From: Hymenobacter sp. ISL-91
Lineage (GTDB): Bacteria; Bacteroidota; Bacteroidia; Cytophagales; Hymenobacteraceae
NCBI RefSeq assembly: GCF_018613725.1
Contig: NZ_JAGGPS010000027.1
Coordinates: 20,165-84,164, forward strand
Direction: 5' to 3'
DNA length: 64,000 nucleotides
The notes beneath the pieces were generated by a model that was given only the letters and a program-made list of their open reading frames with translations, did not search any database and had not been told where the DNA came from. Positions 50,652 through 58,711 of this stretch are shown here, piece after piece. Positions within the stretch are counted from its first letter, which is position 1. Every line of letters begins with the position of its first letter. A program made the translations under genes and the position numbers.

Positions 50652-52475
50652 CTACCGCAGCGCCTCCAGAAACTGCTTGCCCTTGGTAAACTCGCGGAAC
50701 TCCAGGTCCTCGACGGCGCGGTTGGCGTAGCTGCGGTCGAGGCCCACGGCGCGGCGCAGGTGCAGGGCCGTGGCGGCCTCGTTGTGCTGGCGGGCGGCCG
50801 TTATGGCCAGGCTGTAGTACACCAGCGGGTCTTGGGGGCGCAGGGCCAGGGCCTCTTCGTAAATGGCTGCCGCGCCGGGGTAATTGCCTTTCAGCACGTA
50901 GATGAGGGCCCGGTTCATGAGGTTCTGGTAGCTGCGTGAAGTGCTGTAGCTCAGGCTGCGCAGGGCCTCGTCGGGCTTGCCCATCTCGATTTCGAGGGCG
51001 GCTTTATCGGCGAAGGCCTTGCTGAGCATGGCCGGCGCGCCGCCCAGCTTGATGGCGTAATCGTAGCTCTGGCGGGCTTCGGTCAGGTCGTTGGCGCGGT
51101 GGTAGGCGGTGGCTACGCGGTAGAACAGCTCGGCCGTGGGGTTGCGGTGGGCGGCCAGCGTGAAGTTGACGGCTGCCCGGCGCTGATAGGCGCGCACAAC
51201 CTTGGGGTTGGTTTCCTTTTCGGAGCGCATCAGCAGCACCGCGCCCAGGTTGTAGTAGGCCTGCCAGGCGCCGGTGTTGGCTACGGCGGTTTCAAAAATG
51301 CGCTGCTTTTCGGCCAGCAGCGGCGTAAGCGAGGCTGAGTAGCGCAGCTCCTCGGGCGTGAGGGCATCGGCTTCGGTCTGCTTCTCCACTATCTTCTTGG
51401 AGAGCAGATACACCTCCGAATCGTAGCGTTTGGGGGCCGTGTAGCGCACCGACACCGTGCCGAAGCGCAGCACCGGGTAGATGTACTGCTCCAGGTAATC
51501 GAAGAAGCTGAGCGAATGCAGGCGTTTTTCCTTCTCGGCGAAAGTGCCGGGCGAGTCGTTGATGAGCAGCACCACCGAATCAATCTGAGCCGGCTTGAGG
51601 GCCGACTGCTGCACCTTGCTCAGAAACAGGTCCCAACGGCGGCGGTAGGCTTCGGTTTCGAAGTCAATGTTGCTCACCTTATTGAGGTAGGAAGCTTCAT
51701 TAACACGCTTCTTGTAGTAATTGGTAAGGGCCTGCACGCGCCGGTCGGGTAGGCGCGGGTCGTGGCGGTCGAGCGAGTCGGGCGAGTGGCCGGCCACAAT
51801 CATCACCTTTTCAGTGCGCTGGTTGGCTTCAATGAAGTCTTCGAGGGCCGCTACGTTGGTGCCCAGGAAATTGCGAATTTCGGCCTTGCCGGCATCAAAG
51901 TAAAACGGTAGTACCCGCGTTCCGCTACGGTCGTTGCTCACGGTTTCGGGCAGCAGCGCCAGCAACGAGTCCTGGCGCACTACCAGCTGGCTGGTGGTGA
52001 GGATGCCCCGGGCCAGCACTATTTCCGGGCCTTTCAGGCGTGCACCGTTGGGCTTGGTCAGGCGGGCATCGGGGCGGGCCAGCAGTTGGCCGGGGCTTTT
52101 TTGGGGGGCGTAAGGAAACGTGAACTCGCGCCGGATAACGAGCATGTTTTTCTGCTGCTCGTCGTACACGTACTCGCCCGACAGGAAGGTGAGGCGGCCC
52201 ACGGTGTCCTCGCGCAGGCCGTTCTGGTATTGGTAGCTCAGGGCCACGTTGTAGGCCGCACCCTTGCGCAGGTGGGCGGCCGGCACTTTGGCCGTTACCT
52301 CAAAGCGCACCTGCTGGCCGTTGCTTTCCAGCACGGCGGGCGCTACGGTAATCGACTGGCCGGTTTGGGCAGCTTTCAGCACTTTGGGCAGGGGCGAGCA
52401 GGCGGGCAGCAGGCCAGCAGCCAGCAGCAGGCTGCTGGCGCCAGACAGAAGGCGCGGAAGATGGGGCATAGGCAA
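50652..52475 (-). CDS. OmpA/TPR-type outer-membrane lipoprotein
   Basis: The 607-residue protein has a lipobox L-L-P-A-C with the lipidated Cys at 26. An early beta-strand region (35-170) is followed by an OmpA-C-like segment (about 190-290) with 'VLPFYFDAGKAEIRNFLGTN', the VMIVAGHSPDSLDRHDPRLP peptidoglycan-binding style loop, and 'RRVQALTNYYKKRV'. The last third is TPR helices (AELFYRVATAYHRANDLTEA and similar). The layout suggests a lipid-anchored peptidoglycan-binding protein with a scaffold. The exact role is unknown. A minus-strand TACCTTTC word lies 40 bases upstream. Confidence 0.88.
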   Translation of the reverse strand: MPMPHLPRLLSGASSLLLAAGLLPACSPLPKVLKAAQTGQSITVAPAVLESNGQQVRFEVTAKVPAAHLRKGAAYNVALSYQYQNGLREDTVGRLTFLSGEYVYDEQQKNMLVIRREFTFPYAPQKSPGQLLARPDARLTKPNGARLKGPEIVLARGILTTSQLVVRQDSLLALLPETVSNDRSGTRVLPFYFDAGKAEIRNFLGTNVAALEDFIEANQRTEKVMIVAGHSPDSLDRHDPRLPDRRVQALTNYYKKRVNEASYLNKVSNIDFETEAYRRRWDLFLSKVQQSALKPAQIDSVVLLINDSPGTFAEKEKRLHSLSFFDYLEQYIYPVLRFGTVSVRYTAPKRYDSEVYLLSKKIVEKQTEADALTPEELRYSASLTPLLAEKQRIFETAVANTGAWQAYYNLGAVLLMRSEKETNPKVVRAYQRRAAVNFTLAAHRNPTAELFYRVATAYHRANDLTEARQSYDYAIKLGGAPAMLSKAFADKAALEIEMGKPDEALRSLSYSTSRSYQNLMNRALIYVLKGNYPGAAAIYEEALALRPQDPLVYYSLAITAARQHNEAATALHLRRAVGLDRSYANRAVEDLEFREFTKGKQFLEALR

Positions 52476-52514
52476 TGACTCCGGGGAATCAGGAAAATTT
52501 TAAACTCAAACGAC

Positions 52515-52522
52515 GAAAGGTA
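52515..52522 (-). promoter_or_regulatory. candidate -7 box for the OmpA/TPR gene
   Basis: TACCTTTC on the minus strand differs by one base from TAnnTTTG and is 39 bases upstream of the ATG at 52475. Confidence 0.45.
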
Positions 52523-52533
52523 GCCGATAGACG

Positions 52534-52541
52534 TATCTTGC
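52534..52541 (+). promoter_or_regulatory. candidate -7 box for the PspC gene
   Basis: TATCTTGC, one base off consensus, lies 91 bases before the PspC start, next to the divergent minus-strand box. Confidence 0.4.
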
Positions 52542-52632
52542 CGCGGGCTTCTTGCGTAAGTGCTTGACACCGGGGCGAAATCATCGTATATTACTCCTGC
52601 CAATACTTAACTACGCCGCTAAAATTACCCTT

Positions 52633-52851
52633 ATGCATCGAATAACTGACTTCATCGAAAAGCAGAGCTTTGGCGTTTGCAAGGCCATTGGCGACCGGGT
52701 AGGCTTTTCCAGCAGCAGCGTGCGGCTCTCGTTCGTGTACGCCTCGTTCTTCACGTTTGGCTCGCCCATCGTCCTCTATTTCGCGCTGGCCTTTTGGCGT
52801 AACGTGCGCCACGCCATGCGCCAGCAGCGCAGCACCGTCTGGGATTTGTAA
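52633..52851 (+). CDS. small PspC-domain membrane protein
   Basis: The 72-residue protein starts MHRITDFIEKQSFGVCKAIG; the frame upstream to 52552 is non-coding. The PspC core is 'GDRVGFSSSSVRLSFVYASF' followed by a membrane helix (GSPIVLYFALAFW). PspC proteins sense envelope stress at the inner membrane. At 72 residues this is a minimal single-domain version. A strong terminator follows. Confidence 0.88.
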   Translation: MHRITDFIEKQSFGVCKAIGDRVGFSSSSVRLSFVYASFFTFGSPIVLYFALAFWRNVRHAMRQQRSTVWDL

Positions 52852-52897
52852 ACTGAGAAGCTAGGAGATTTTAGAGGTGAGAAGTGATACTCTCAGG

Positions 52898-52928
52898 GTC
52901 TGTTTGCCATGGCAAACAGACTTTTTTT
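52898..52928 (+). terminator. perfect palindrome terminator
   Basis: GTCTGTTTGCC (52898-52908) pairs perfectly with GGCAAACAGAC (52911-52921), two-base loop, followed by seven T. It ends the PspC transcript. Confidence 0.9.
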
Positions 52929-52967
52929 ATGCCCCTTACCCAACCTTAGGCCGCCGGCACTCAGTAC

Positions 52968-53065
52968 CACTTCTCACTTCTCACTTCTCACTTCTCACTT
53001 CTCACTTCTCACTTCTCACTTCTCACTTCTCACTTCTCACTTCTCACTTCTCACTTCTCACTTCT
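52968..53065. repeat. heptamer tandem repeat CACTTCT, 14 copies
   Basis: CACTTCT repeats without break 14 times from 52968 to 53065. The last copies encode the C-terminus and stop codon of the glycosyltransferase on the minus strand (its stop is at 53051-53053). Related CTTCTCAC words occur in the etfB-etfA gap. Confidence 0.95.
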
Positions 53066-54190
53066 GATTCCCAACTGCCGGAAAAACCGCTTGCTCTGCG
53101 CGAAATAGGCCCATACTAGGCTGCCGGCGTAGGTGCCGACGCGCTCATGCAGGCGCAGGCGGGGCGGAAACTGCCGCCGCCGAATGTTCCAGTAGCCCAG
53201 GCGGCCCACAAAATGCCCGTGCGCCCGCAGCACGGCCCGGAAGTCGGCTGTCTGGCCCTGCAGCAGCAGGCGCAGGGCCGCTACCCAGTCGAGGGCCACG
53301 CGGCCGATGAGTACGGCGGGTAGCTCGGCCGGGTGAGTGTTGAGGTACACCAGCGCCAAGCCGTTGCGGAAGTTGAGGTAGGTTTTGCGCGGGTTGGACT
53401 TGTGCAGCGTGCCGCCGCCTACATGGAATACCATGCTGCCACCCTGGTACCACACCTGCCAGCCCGCGTTTTGCAGCCGCCAGCAGAAGTCGATTTCTTC
53501 CATGTGGGCAAAAAAGGTGGCTTCCAGCCCCCCCAGCGCATGCCAAGCTTCGGCCCGCACCAGCAGGCAGGCCCCTGTCGCCCAGGCCACCGGCCGGGCA
53601 TCGTCATACTGGCCGGTGTCGGTTTCGAGCGTGTCGAAAAGGCGGCCGCGGCAGAAGGGGTAGCCCAGCGAGTCGAGGTAGCCCCCGCCCGCCCCGGCGT
53701 ACTCGAACAGTTGGCGCGTGGCTGGGTCGGGGCTGTACTGCCTGATTTTGGGCTGGCAGGCGGCAATGCGCGGGTTGGCTTCCAACAGCTCGCGCTGGGG
53801 TGCGAGCCAGCCGGGCGTGACCTCTACATCGGAGTTCAGCAGCACGTAGTACCTGAAACCGGACCCAAGCCGGGCCAAGGCACGGTTGTAGCCCTCGCAG
53901 AACCCCAGGTTGCCGCCGTTTTCCAGCACCTGCACAGTCGGGAATTCAGCCCTGAGTAACGCCACCGAATCATCGGTTGAGGCGTTGTCGGCCACGAACA
54001 CGGCAGCCTCGGCCGAGTGGGCCAGCACAGCGGGCAGGAACTGGCGCAGAAAGTCGCAGCCGTTCCAGTTGAGGATGACCACTGCCACATCGGCGCACGC
54101 CGTGTCGGAGGTAGCGGTGGCAGCGCTTTCAGCAGATGATGCTGAATCAGCAAGCGGGTCAGGTAATATTTGCAGAACGCTGTTTTTCAA
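53051..54190 (-). CDS. family 2 glycosyltransferase
   Basis: The 379-residue enzyme adds sugars to a cell-surface glycan. It has the GT2 opening '[20 protein letters not shown]', [11 protein letters not shown] with the UDP-binding Asp, [23 protein letters not shown] with the metal-binding Asp, and the acceptor region '[20 protein letters not shown]'. The C-terminus is GIRSEK, encoded by the heptamer repeat, so a change in copy number would alter it. A Ser/Ala-rich stretch (15-33) precedes the catalytic domain. It is close to the YbaB gene on the same strand. Confidence 0.92.
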   Translation of the reverse strand: MKNSVLQILPDPLADSASSAESAATATSDTACADVAVVILNWNGCDFLRQFLPAVLAHSAEAAVFVADNASTDDSVALLRAEFPTVQVLENGGNLGFCEGYNRALARLGSGFRYYVLLNSDVEVTPGWLAPQRELLEANPRIAACQPKIRQYSPDPATRQLFEYAGAGGGYLDSLGYPFCRGRLFDTLETDTGQYDDARPVAWATGACLLVRAEAWHALGGLEATFFAHMEEIDFCWRLQNAGWQVWYQGGSMVFHVGGGTLHKSNPRKTYLNFRNGLALVYLNTHPAELPAVLIGRVALDWVAALRLLLQGQTADFRAVLRAHGHFVGRLGYWNIRRRQFPPRLRLHERVGTYAGSLVWAYFAQSKRFFRQLGIRSEK

Positions 54191-54198
54191 AAAGCCAA

Positions 54199-54224
54199 CT
54201 GCTATCAGCTAACCGCTGATAGCG
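54199..54224. repeat. AGCTAACAGCT-type repeat, short copy 4
   Basis: CTGCTATCAGCTAACCGCTG followed by ATAGCG is an inverted pair CTATCAGC / GCTGATAG between the glycosyltransferase start and the YbaB stop. Confidence 0.6.
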
Positions 54225-54233
54225 AAAAAAAAC

Positions 54234-54569
54234 CTACATCCCAAAGCCGCTCAAGTCCATGCCGGGGATGTTAGGAATGAGGCCGGAAGTAGTCTTTTTT
54301 AGCTCCTCCTGGGCCTTAGCGGCGGCCTCATCCATTACCTTGTTCACGGCGGCCACTACTAGGTCGGCCAGCATGTCGCGGTCCTGGGGCTGGAGCAGGC
54401 TGTCGTCGATTTCGAGCTTGAGCAGGCGGCGCTGGCCGTTGGCCGTGGCCTTCACCAGCCCACCACCCGATTCGGCCGTGACCGTCAGGTACTGCAGCTG
54501 GTCCTGGGCCTGCTTCATCTTTTCCTGCAGGTCCTTCATTTTGCCCATCATTCCGGCCATATCAAACAT
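54234..54569 (-). CDS. YbaB/EbfC nucleoid-associated protein
   Basis: The 111-residue protein binds DNA as a dimer and compacts the nucleoid. The core matches YbaB: MMGKMKDLQEKMKQAQDQLQ at the start, then TVTAESGGGLVKATANGQRR, LEIDDSLLQPQDRDMLADLV and VVAAVNKVMDEAAAKAQEEL. It stands alone on this strand, 43 bases from the glycosyltransferase, and has an exact -7 box upstream. Unlike in many bacteria it is not next to recR or dnaX here. Confidence 0.93.
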   Translation of the reverse strand: MFDMAGMMGKMKDLQEKMKQAQDQLQYLTVTAESGGGLVKATANGQRRLLKLEIDDSLLQPQDRDMLADLVVAAVNKVMDEAAAKAQEELKKTTSGLIPNIPGMDLSGFGM

Positions 54570-54604
54570 AGTCGCGTCGTTTCAAGAGGTGAAAAATATC
54601 TTCT

Positions 54605-54612
54605 CAAAGATA
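54605..54612 (-). promoter_or_regulatory. -7 box of the YbaB gene
   Basis: TATCTTTG on the minus strand matches TAnnTTTG exactly, 35 bases upstream of the ATG at 54569. Confidence 0.7.
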
Positions 54613-54646
54613 CGTTGGTAGGCCGTAAACAGACTAGAAACACGCA

Positions 54647-56593
54647 TCAGCGCAGAATCGTGACGGTACCGTATTGCTTAACCCGCTGACCCTGCTGGTC
54701 GAGCGCCTCAAACTGCCAGGCGTAGGCCCCGGGCACCGGTGCGGCTCCTTTTATGCGGCCGTCCCAGCTGCGGGTGCGGTCGGAGGTCTGGAACACAGTC
54801 CGGCCGTTGCGGTCGATGATGGTGAAGCGGAAGTTGTCAAGGAACCGGCCTTTGAGCTCCAGCACGTCGTTGAGGCCGTCGCCGTTGGGCGTAAAAGCCG
54901 TGGGCAGCACCAGTTTCACTGGGCGCGCCACTTCGGCCACATTCGAGTAGGAAGGCTCGGGCAGCCCCGCCCCGCTGGCCTCGATGCGGTAGCGTACGGT
55001 TTGCCGGTTGGGGTCAGGTTGCAGATCGAGGTAGGTCAGGTTGTTGCCTACTGCAACGCTGGAAACCACGGTGTTGTCGGCGGCCAGCCCCAGTACCCGG
55101 TAGCTTACCGGCGCGGCCATATCCGGCCCCGTGGCTGTCAGGGCCGACCAGGTCAGGCGAATTTCGGGGGCGTTAGAGCTGGCGGCTTCGGCCTTCAGCT
55201 GCACCACGCATACGCCGGCGCCAGCCGGGGCGCGGTTGCCGCACGCATCCTGAAAATCAACTGTGTAGCATAGTGGTACGGCCGGGTCGGGCGCAATCAG
55301 CGAATCGAGCAGGCGGCGGGCGGGCGTGGCGGCCAGCGGCGCGCCGTTGCGCTGGTAGCTGAGCTGGCCACCGGCGGCTACGCCCGGTACCTCAGCCCGC
55401 AGCTCTACTTGGTTTCGTAGGTTGAAGCCGGCCCACAGCTGCGGCCGGGCCGGTGGTGTAGTCGAAAGAGCCGTCAGGCCGACCTCGTTGGAAACTGAGG
55501 TGGCCGGCCCGCTGTTCAGGCTGACCTGGTAACGGTAGGTGGTGCCGCAGCTCACGTCCGCATCGTCGTAGCTGGTCGCGCCGGCCAGCAGCGGCAGTAC
55601 CACGCTGGTGCTGCCCTCGGTGCGGGTGAGCGTGTAGGTGCCGTTGCCGGCGCTGGTCCAGCTGAGCTGATTGCGGCCGTTGGTGGCCGCGCCAGTTAGC
55701 TGCACCGAGCAGATGCTATTGGAAGGCAGGCTGAAAACCGGGGGCTGGCACTGGTCCTGCAACAGCAGCCGGTAGCAACCCGGCAGCGGCGCGGCGGGCA
55801 GCGTAAGCGGGCTGGCGGCCGTTACGGCCATTAGGTTGCGGTAGTCGCCTTGTGTAGTAGCTACCTGCAGCTGGTAGCGGTACTCGGGTTGAAGGGCCTC
55901 AAACTCCAGCTGCACGGTGCCCTCGGCGGGCCGCGTAAGGCGGCGTAGTACCGGCGCTATAGGGGCGGGCAGGGGCGTAAAGGGTTTGGTGCTGGTGCCC
56001 TCGCACAGATTAGCCTGACCGTAGCGGCCGGTTACAGTAACTGTATAGGGGCCGCCGCTTATCGGATAGCTGACCGTTTCGCCGGACGCAGCAGGCACTG
56101 GCGCGGCCGAACCTACCTGCACAAAATAGGTGGCGTAGCTTTTATCGGTAACTGTTACCTGCACCAGCCCGGGCGAGCAGATGCTGAGTTCGAATGCGGG
56201 CTGAGGCGAAGCTAGGACCTCGTAGGTTTTGGAAAAAATAAAGACGTCAGCCGAGTTAGTAGGATTTGTATTTTGTGTAATAACTATTGGCCCAGGCTCA
56301 TTAAAAGTGAATGTTGTTGACGTATCGTTGCCGAAGCCTCGGCAGATAGTAGACGGCCCAGCGAGATAATAAATCTTGTCTAAATCAACCTGATTCTTGC
56401 TTCGGTTACGCAGTCGTATCGGCCTGCCCACACATAGTAACTTCGGCAGCAGCAAACCGGTTTTTGCATCGTAGGCATCAAAATTGGCCCCAGAATCGGG
56501 CTGGGACACGCACGGCGCTTGGGCACGCAACGGCGTACTGCCGAGCAGGTGGGCCAGCAGCAAAAACCAAAACAGAAGAGCAGTTTTCATCAT
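54647..56593 (-). CDS. secreted protein with CHU_C (T9SS type B) domain
   Basis: The 648-residue protein starts MMKTALLFWFLLLAHLLGST with a signal peptide; the upstream Met at 56626 gives a poor leader. The middle contains PKD- or fibronectin-like beta-domains (around 80-130 and 210-560) without enzyme motifs. The C-terminal CHU_C sorting domain reads PTAFTPNGDGLNDVLELKG, FTIIDRNGRTVFQT, then WDGRIKGAAPVPGAYAW, ending YGTVTILR. It is a T9SS cargo for the surface, often seen in gliding-associated adhesins. A downstream target is not identifiable. Confidence 0.9.
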   Translation of the reverse strand: MMKTALLFWFLLLAHLLGSTPLRAQAPCVSQPDSGANFDAYDAKTGLLLPKLLCVGRPIRLRNRSKNQVDLDKIYYLAGPSTICRGFGNDTSTTFTFNEPGPIVITQNTNPTNSADVFIFSKTYEVLASPQPAFELSICSPGLVQVTVTDKSYATYFVQVGSAAPVPAASGETVSYPISGGPYTVTVTGRYGQANLCEGTSTKPFTPLPAPIAPVLRRLTRPAEGTVQLEFEALQPEYRYQLQVATTQGDYRNLMAVTAASPLTLPAAPLPGCYRLLLQDQCQPPVFSLPSNSICSVQLTGAATNGRNQLSWTSAGNGTYTLTRTEGSTSVVLPLLAGATSYDDADVSCGTTYRYQVSLNSGPATSVSNEVGLTALSTTPPARPQLWAGFNLRNQVELRAEVPGVAAGGQLSYQRNGAPLAATPARRLLDSLIAPDPAVPLCYTVDFQDACGNRAPAGAGVCVVQLKAEAASSNAPEIRLTWSALTATGPDMAAPVSYRVLGLAADNTVVSSVAVGNNLTYLDLQPDPNRQTVRYRIEASGAGLPEPSYSNVAEVARPVKLVLPTAFTPNGDGLNDVLELKGRFLDNFRFTIIDRNGRTVFQTSDRTRSWDGRIKGAAPVPGAYAWQFEALDQQGQRVKQYGTVTILR

Positions 56594-56670
56594 GATAAGC
56601 CTAATGCCGAACGGGCCGTAATCCATGCACTAAGAACGCGAAATATCGGCGCAAGTGCCAACGCCGTTGC

Positions 56671-58170
56671 CTACTCCCAGACGTAGCTACGCACGAAATC
56701 GGCGGCGGCGGCCAGGTCGGGATGCAGGACCCGGTCGTGGGCTACGAAGGGCACTTTTTCGCGGAAAGCCGCTACCAGCGCCTCCAGCGGCGCTGAGCTG
56801 CGGGCCGGCTGGCGGAACTCCAGGGCTTGGGCCGCATTCAGCAGTTCGATGCCCAGCAACTGCTCCACGTTGACAACCACACGCAGGGCCTTGGTGGCGG
56901 CGTTGGCGCCCATGCTCACGTGGTCTTCCTGGCCGTTACTGCTCACCAGGCTATCCACCGAGGCGGGTGTGCACAGCTGCTTGTTCTGGCTGACGAGGCC
57001 GGCGGCGGCATACTGCGGAATCATCAGGCCCGAGTTGAGGCCCGGCTCGGCCACCAGAAACGGCGGCAGCCCCCGCTGTCCGCTGATGAGCTGAGCCGTG
57101 CGCTGCTGCGAAATGCTGCCCAGTTCGGCCACGGCAATGGCCAGCATATCGAGCCCCAACGCCAGCGGCTGGCCGTGGAAGTTGCCGCCGCTCAGAATGG
57201 CGTCATCCTCGGGAAAAATGGTGGGGTTGTCGGTGACGGCGTTGCACTCTATCTCGGTGGTGCGCTCCACGTACGCCAGCGCATCGCGGGAGGCGCCGTG
57301 TACCTGGGGCATGCAGCGCAGCGAGTAAGGGTCCTGCACGGCGGTTTTGGGTTGCTGCTGCAGCTCGCTGCCGGTCAGCAGGCCCCGCAGCCGTTCGGCC
57401 ACCAGCAGCTGGCCGGGGTGGGGGCGCAGGCGATGCAGGCGCTCATCAAACGGCTCGCGCAACCCATTAAACCCCTCCAGCGACAGGGCCCCGATAACGT
57501 CGGCGGCGGCAGCCAGCCGGCGGGCCCGCAGCAGCCCGTATACGGCGTAGGCCAGCATGAACTGGGTGCCGTTGAGCAGGGCCAATCCTTCTTTGGCTCC
57601 CAGCACAATCGGTTCCCAGCTGAACAGGCTCAGCGCATCGGCGGCGGCCAGCCGGTAGCCTTCGTAGTTGACTTCGCCCAAAGCCAGCAGCGGCAAACAG
57701 AGGTGGGCCAGTGGGGCCAGGTCGCCGCTGGCGCCCAGGCTGCCCTGCTCGTACACCACCGGCAGCATGCCGCGGTTGTAAAAATCGAGCAGGCGCTGCA
57801 CGGTGGCCACCTGCACGCCGCTGTGGCCGTAGCACAGGCTCTGGGCTTTCAGCAGCAGCATGAGCCGCACCAGCTCGGCCGGCACCTCGGGCCCCGTGCC
57901 GCAGGCGTGCGACATCAGCAGGTTGGTTTGCAGCTGCTGGCGCTGCGCGGCCGGAATGGCCTGCCCGCACAGCGCCCCGAAACCGGTATTGATGCCATAC
58001 ACGGCCGTATCGGGGTCGCGCTCCAGGCGCTGGTGCAGGTAGCGGTGGCCGGCTTCGAGGCGCTGGCGGGCTTCGGCACTGAGCACCACCCGGGCCCGGC
58101 TATGCAGTAGCTCGCCGAGGGTCGATAGATCGAGGGAAGCGGAAGGGGTAAGCTCGTAGTCGGCGGCCAT
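56671..58170 (-). CDS. hutH: histidine ammonia-lyase
   Basis: The 499-residue enzyme removes ammonia from histidine to give urocanate, the first step of histidine breakdown. The self-forming MIO cofactor comes from Ala147-Ser148-Gly149 in GSLGASGDLAPLAHL. Other pieces are 'YGINTGFGALCGQAI', 'QTNLLMSHACGTGPEVP' and 'DYELTPSASLDL' at the start. I use ATG 58170. Other hut genes are not next to it, so the rest of the pathway must lie elsewhere. Confidence 0.95.
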   Translation of the reverse strand: MAADYELTPSASLDLSTLGELLHSRARVVLSAEARQRLEAGHRYLHQRLERDPDTAVYGINTGFGALCGQAIPAAQRQQLQTNLLMSHACGTGPEVPAELVRLMLLLKAQSLCYGHSGVQVATVQRLLDFYNRGMLPVVYEQGSLGASGDLAPLAHLCLPLLALGEVNYEGYRLAAADALSLFSWEPIVLGAKEGLALLNGTQFMLAYAVYGLLRARRLAAAADVIGALSLEGFNGLREPFDERLHRLRPHPGQLLVAERLRGLLTGSELQQQPKTAVQDPYSLRCMPQVHGASRDALAYVERTTEIECNAVTDNPTIFPEDDAILSGGNFHGQPLALGLDMLAIAVAELGSISQQRTAQLISGQRGLPPFLVAEPGLNSGLMIPQYAAAGLVSQNKQLCTPASVDSLVSSNGQEDHVSMGANAATKALRVVVNVEQLLGIELLNAAQALEFRQPARSSAPLEALVAAFREKVPFVAHDRVLHPDLAAAADFVRSYVWE

Positions 58171-58387
58171 AGGGTAGGGAAGGAGGGCGGGAATGCTAAA
58201 AGTACTGAATGTACCTGCGCGACCCATTCAGAGCCGTCGTTTGCGCTGCCAGCTACTTGGATATAGGCCTGCTTGGCGGGGTAAATACGGAGTGGCGCCC
58301 GGTTGGAATCCGTATTTTTTGCGCTTGCTTCAAGAAAGTATTTTTCTGATATTTGAAGTATCGCCCTGACTTTTATTTCATTACGCT

Positions 58388-58582
58388 ATGGAATACAACC
58401 CGAAGTTTGGTCCCGGCGCTCAGACGCCCTCCCAGCGACGCACCGTGCTGATGCGCCTGCAGGATGCTATTCCCAGCCTGCGCACCAAGGCTACCCCCTA
58501 CGCCAAGCAGCTCTACAGCCGCTACGTGGCCGGCGAGCTAAGCTGGCCCGAAGTCCGGCAGGCCCTCAACGTGCAGCTATAG
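58388..58582 (+). CDS. small basic protein of unknown function
   Basis: The 64-residue protein (MEYNPKFGPGAQTPSQRRTV, then LMRLQDAIPSLRTKATPYAK, ending EVRQALNVQL) is soluble, helical and basic, with no Cys. The last part (RYVAGELSWPEVRQAL) reads as a helix-turn-helix-like or protein-binding element. It is too short for a confident family. The upstream region is AT-rich and could hold a promoter (about 58318-58380). It is followed by a palindromic repeat. Confidence 0.65.
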   Translation: MEYNPKFGPGAQTPSQRRTVLMRLQDAIPSLRTKATPYAKQLYSRYVAGELSWPEVRQALNVQL

Positions 58583-58605
58583 TTTTCGGTAGTCGCTTAC
58601 CAACA

Positions 58606-58706
58606 GGAGGTCGGTGTAGGGGCGGGGCTTTTCCCCCGTTGAACGATTACCGTTGAAACGACGCGAGCGGCGGGCGGGGACAAGCCCCGCGCCTACACCG
58701 ACCTCC
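58606..58706. repeat. GTAGGGGCGGGGCTTG-type element, copy 3, with outer inverted repeat
   Basis: The outer arms GGAGGTCGGTGTAGG (58606-58620) and CCTACACCGACCTCC (58692-58706) are perfect 15-bp complements. Inside, GGCGGGGCTT (58621-58630) and AAGCCCCGC (58682-58690) face each other. This is the most complete copy of the family. Confidence 0.85.
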
Positions 58707-58711
58707 GAAAC

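Noticed and set aside
52877..53119. 80-residue frame made of Ser-His-Phe-Ser-Leu-Leu-Thr repeats
   Set aside because: It is simply the heptamer microsatellite read in one frame, antisense to the end of the glycosyltransferase.
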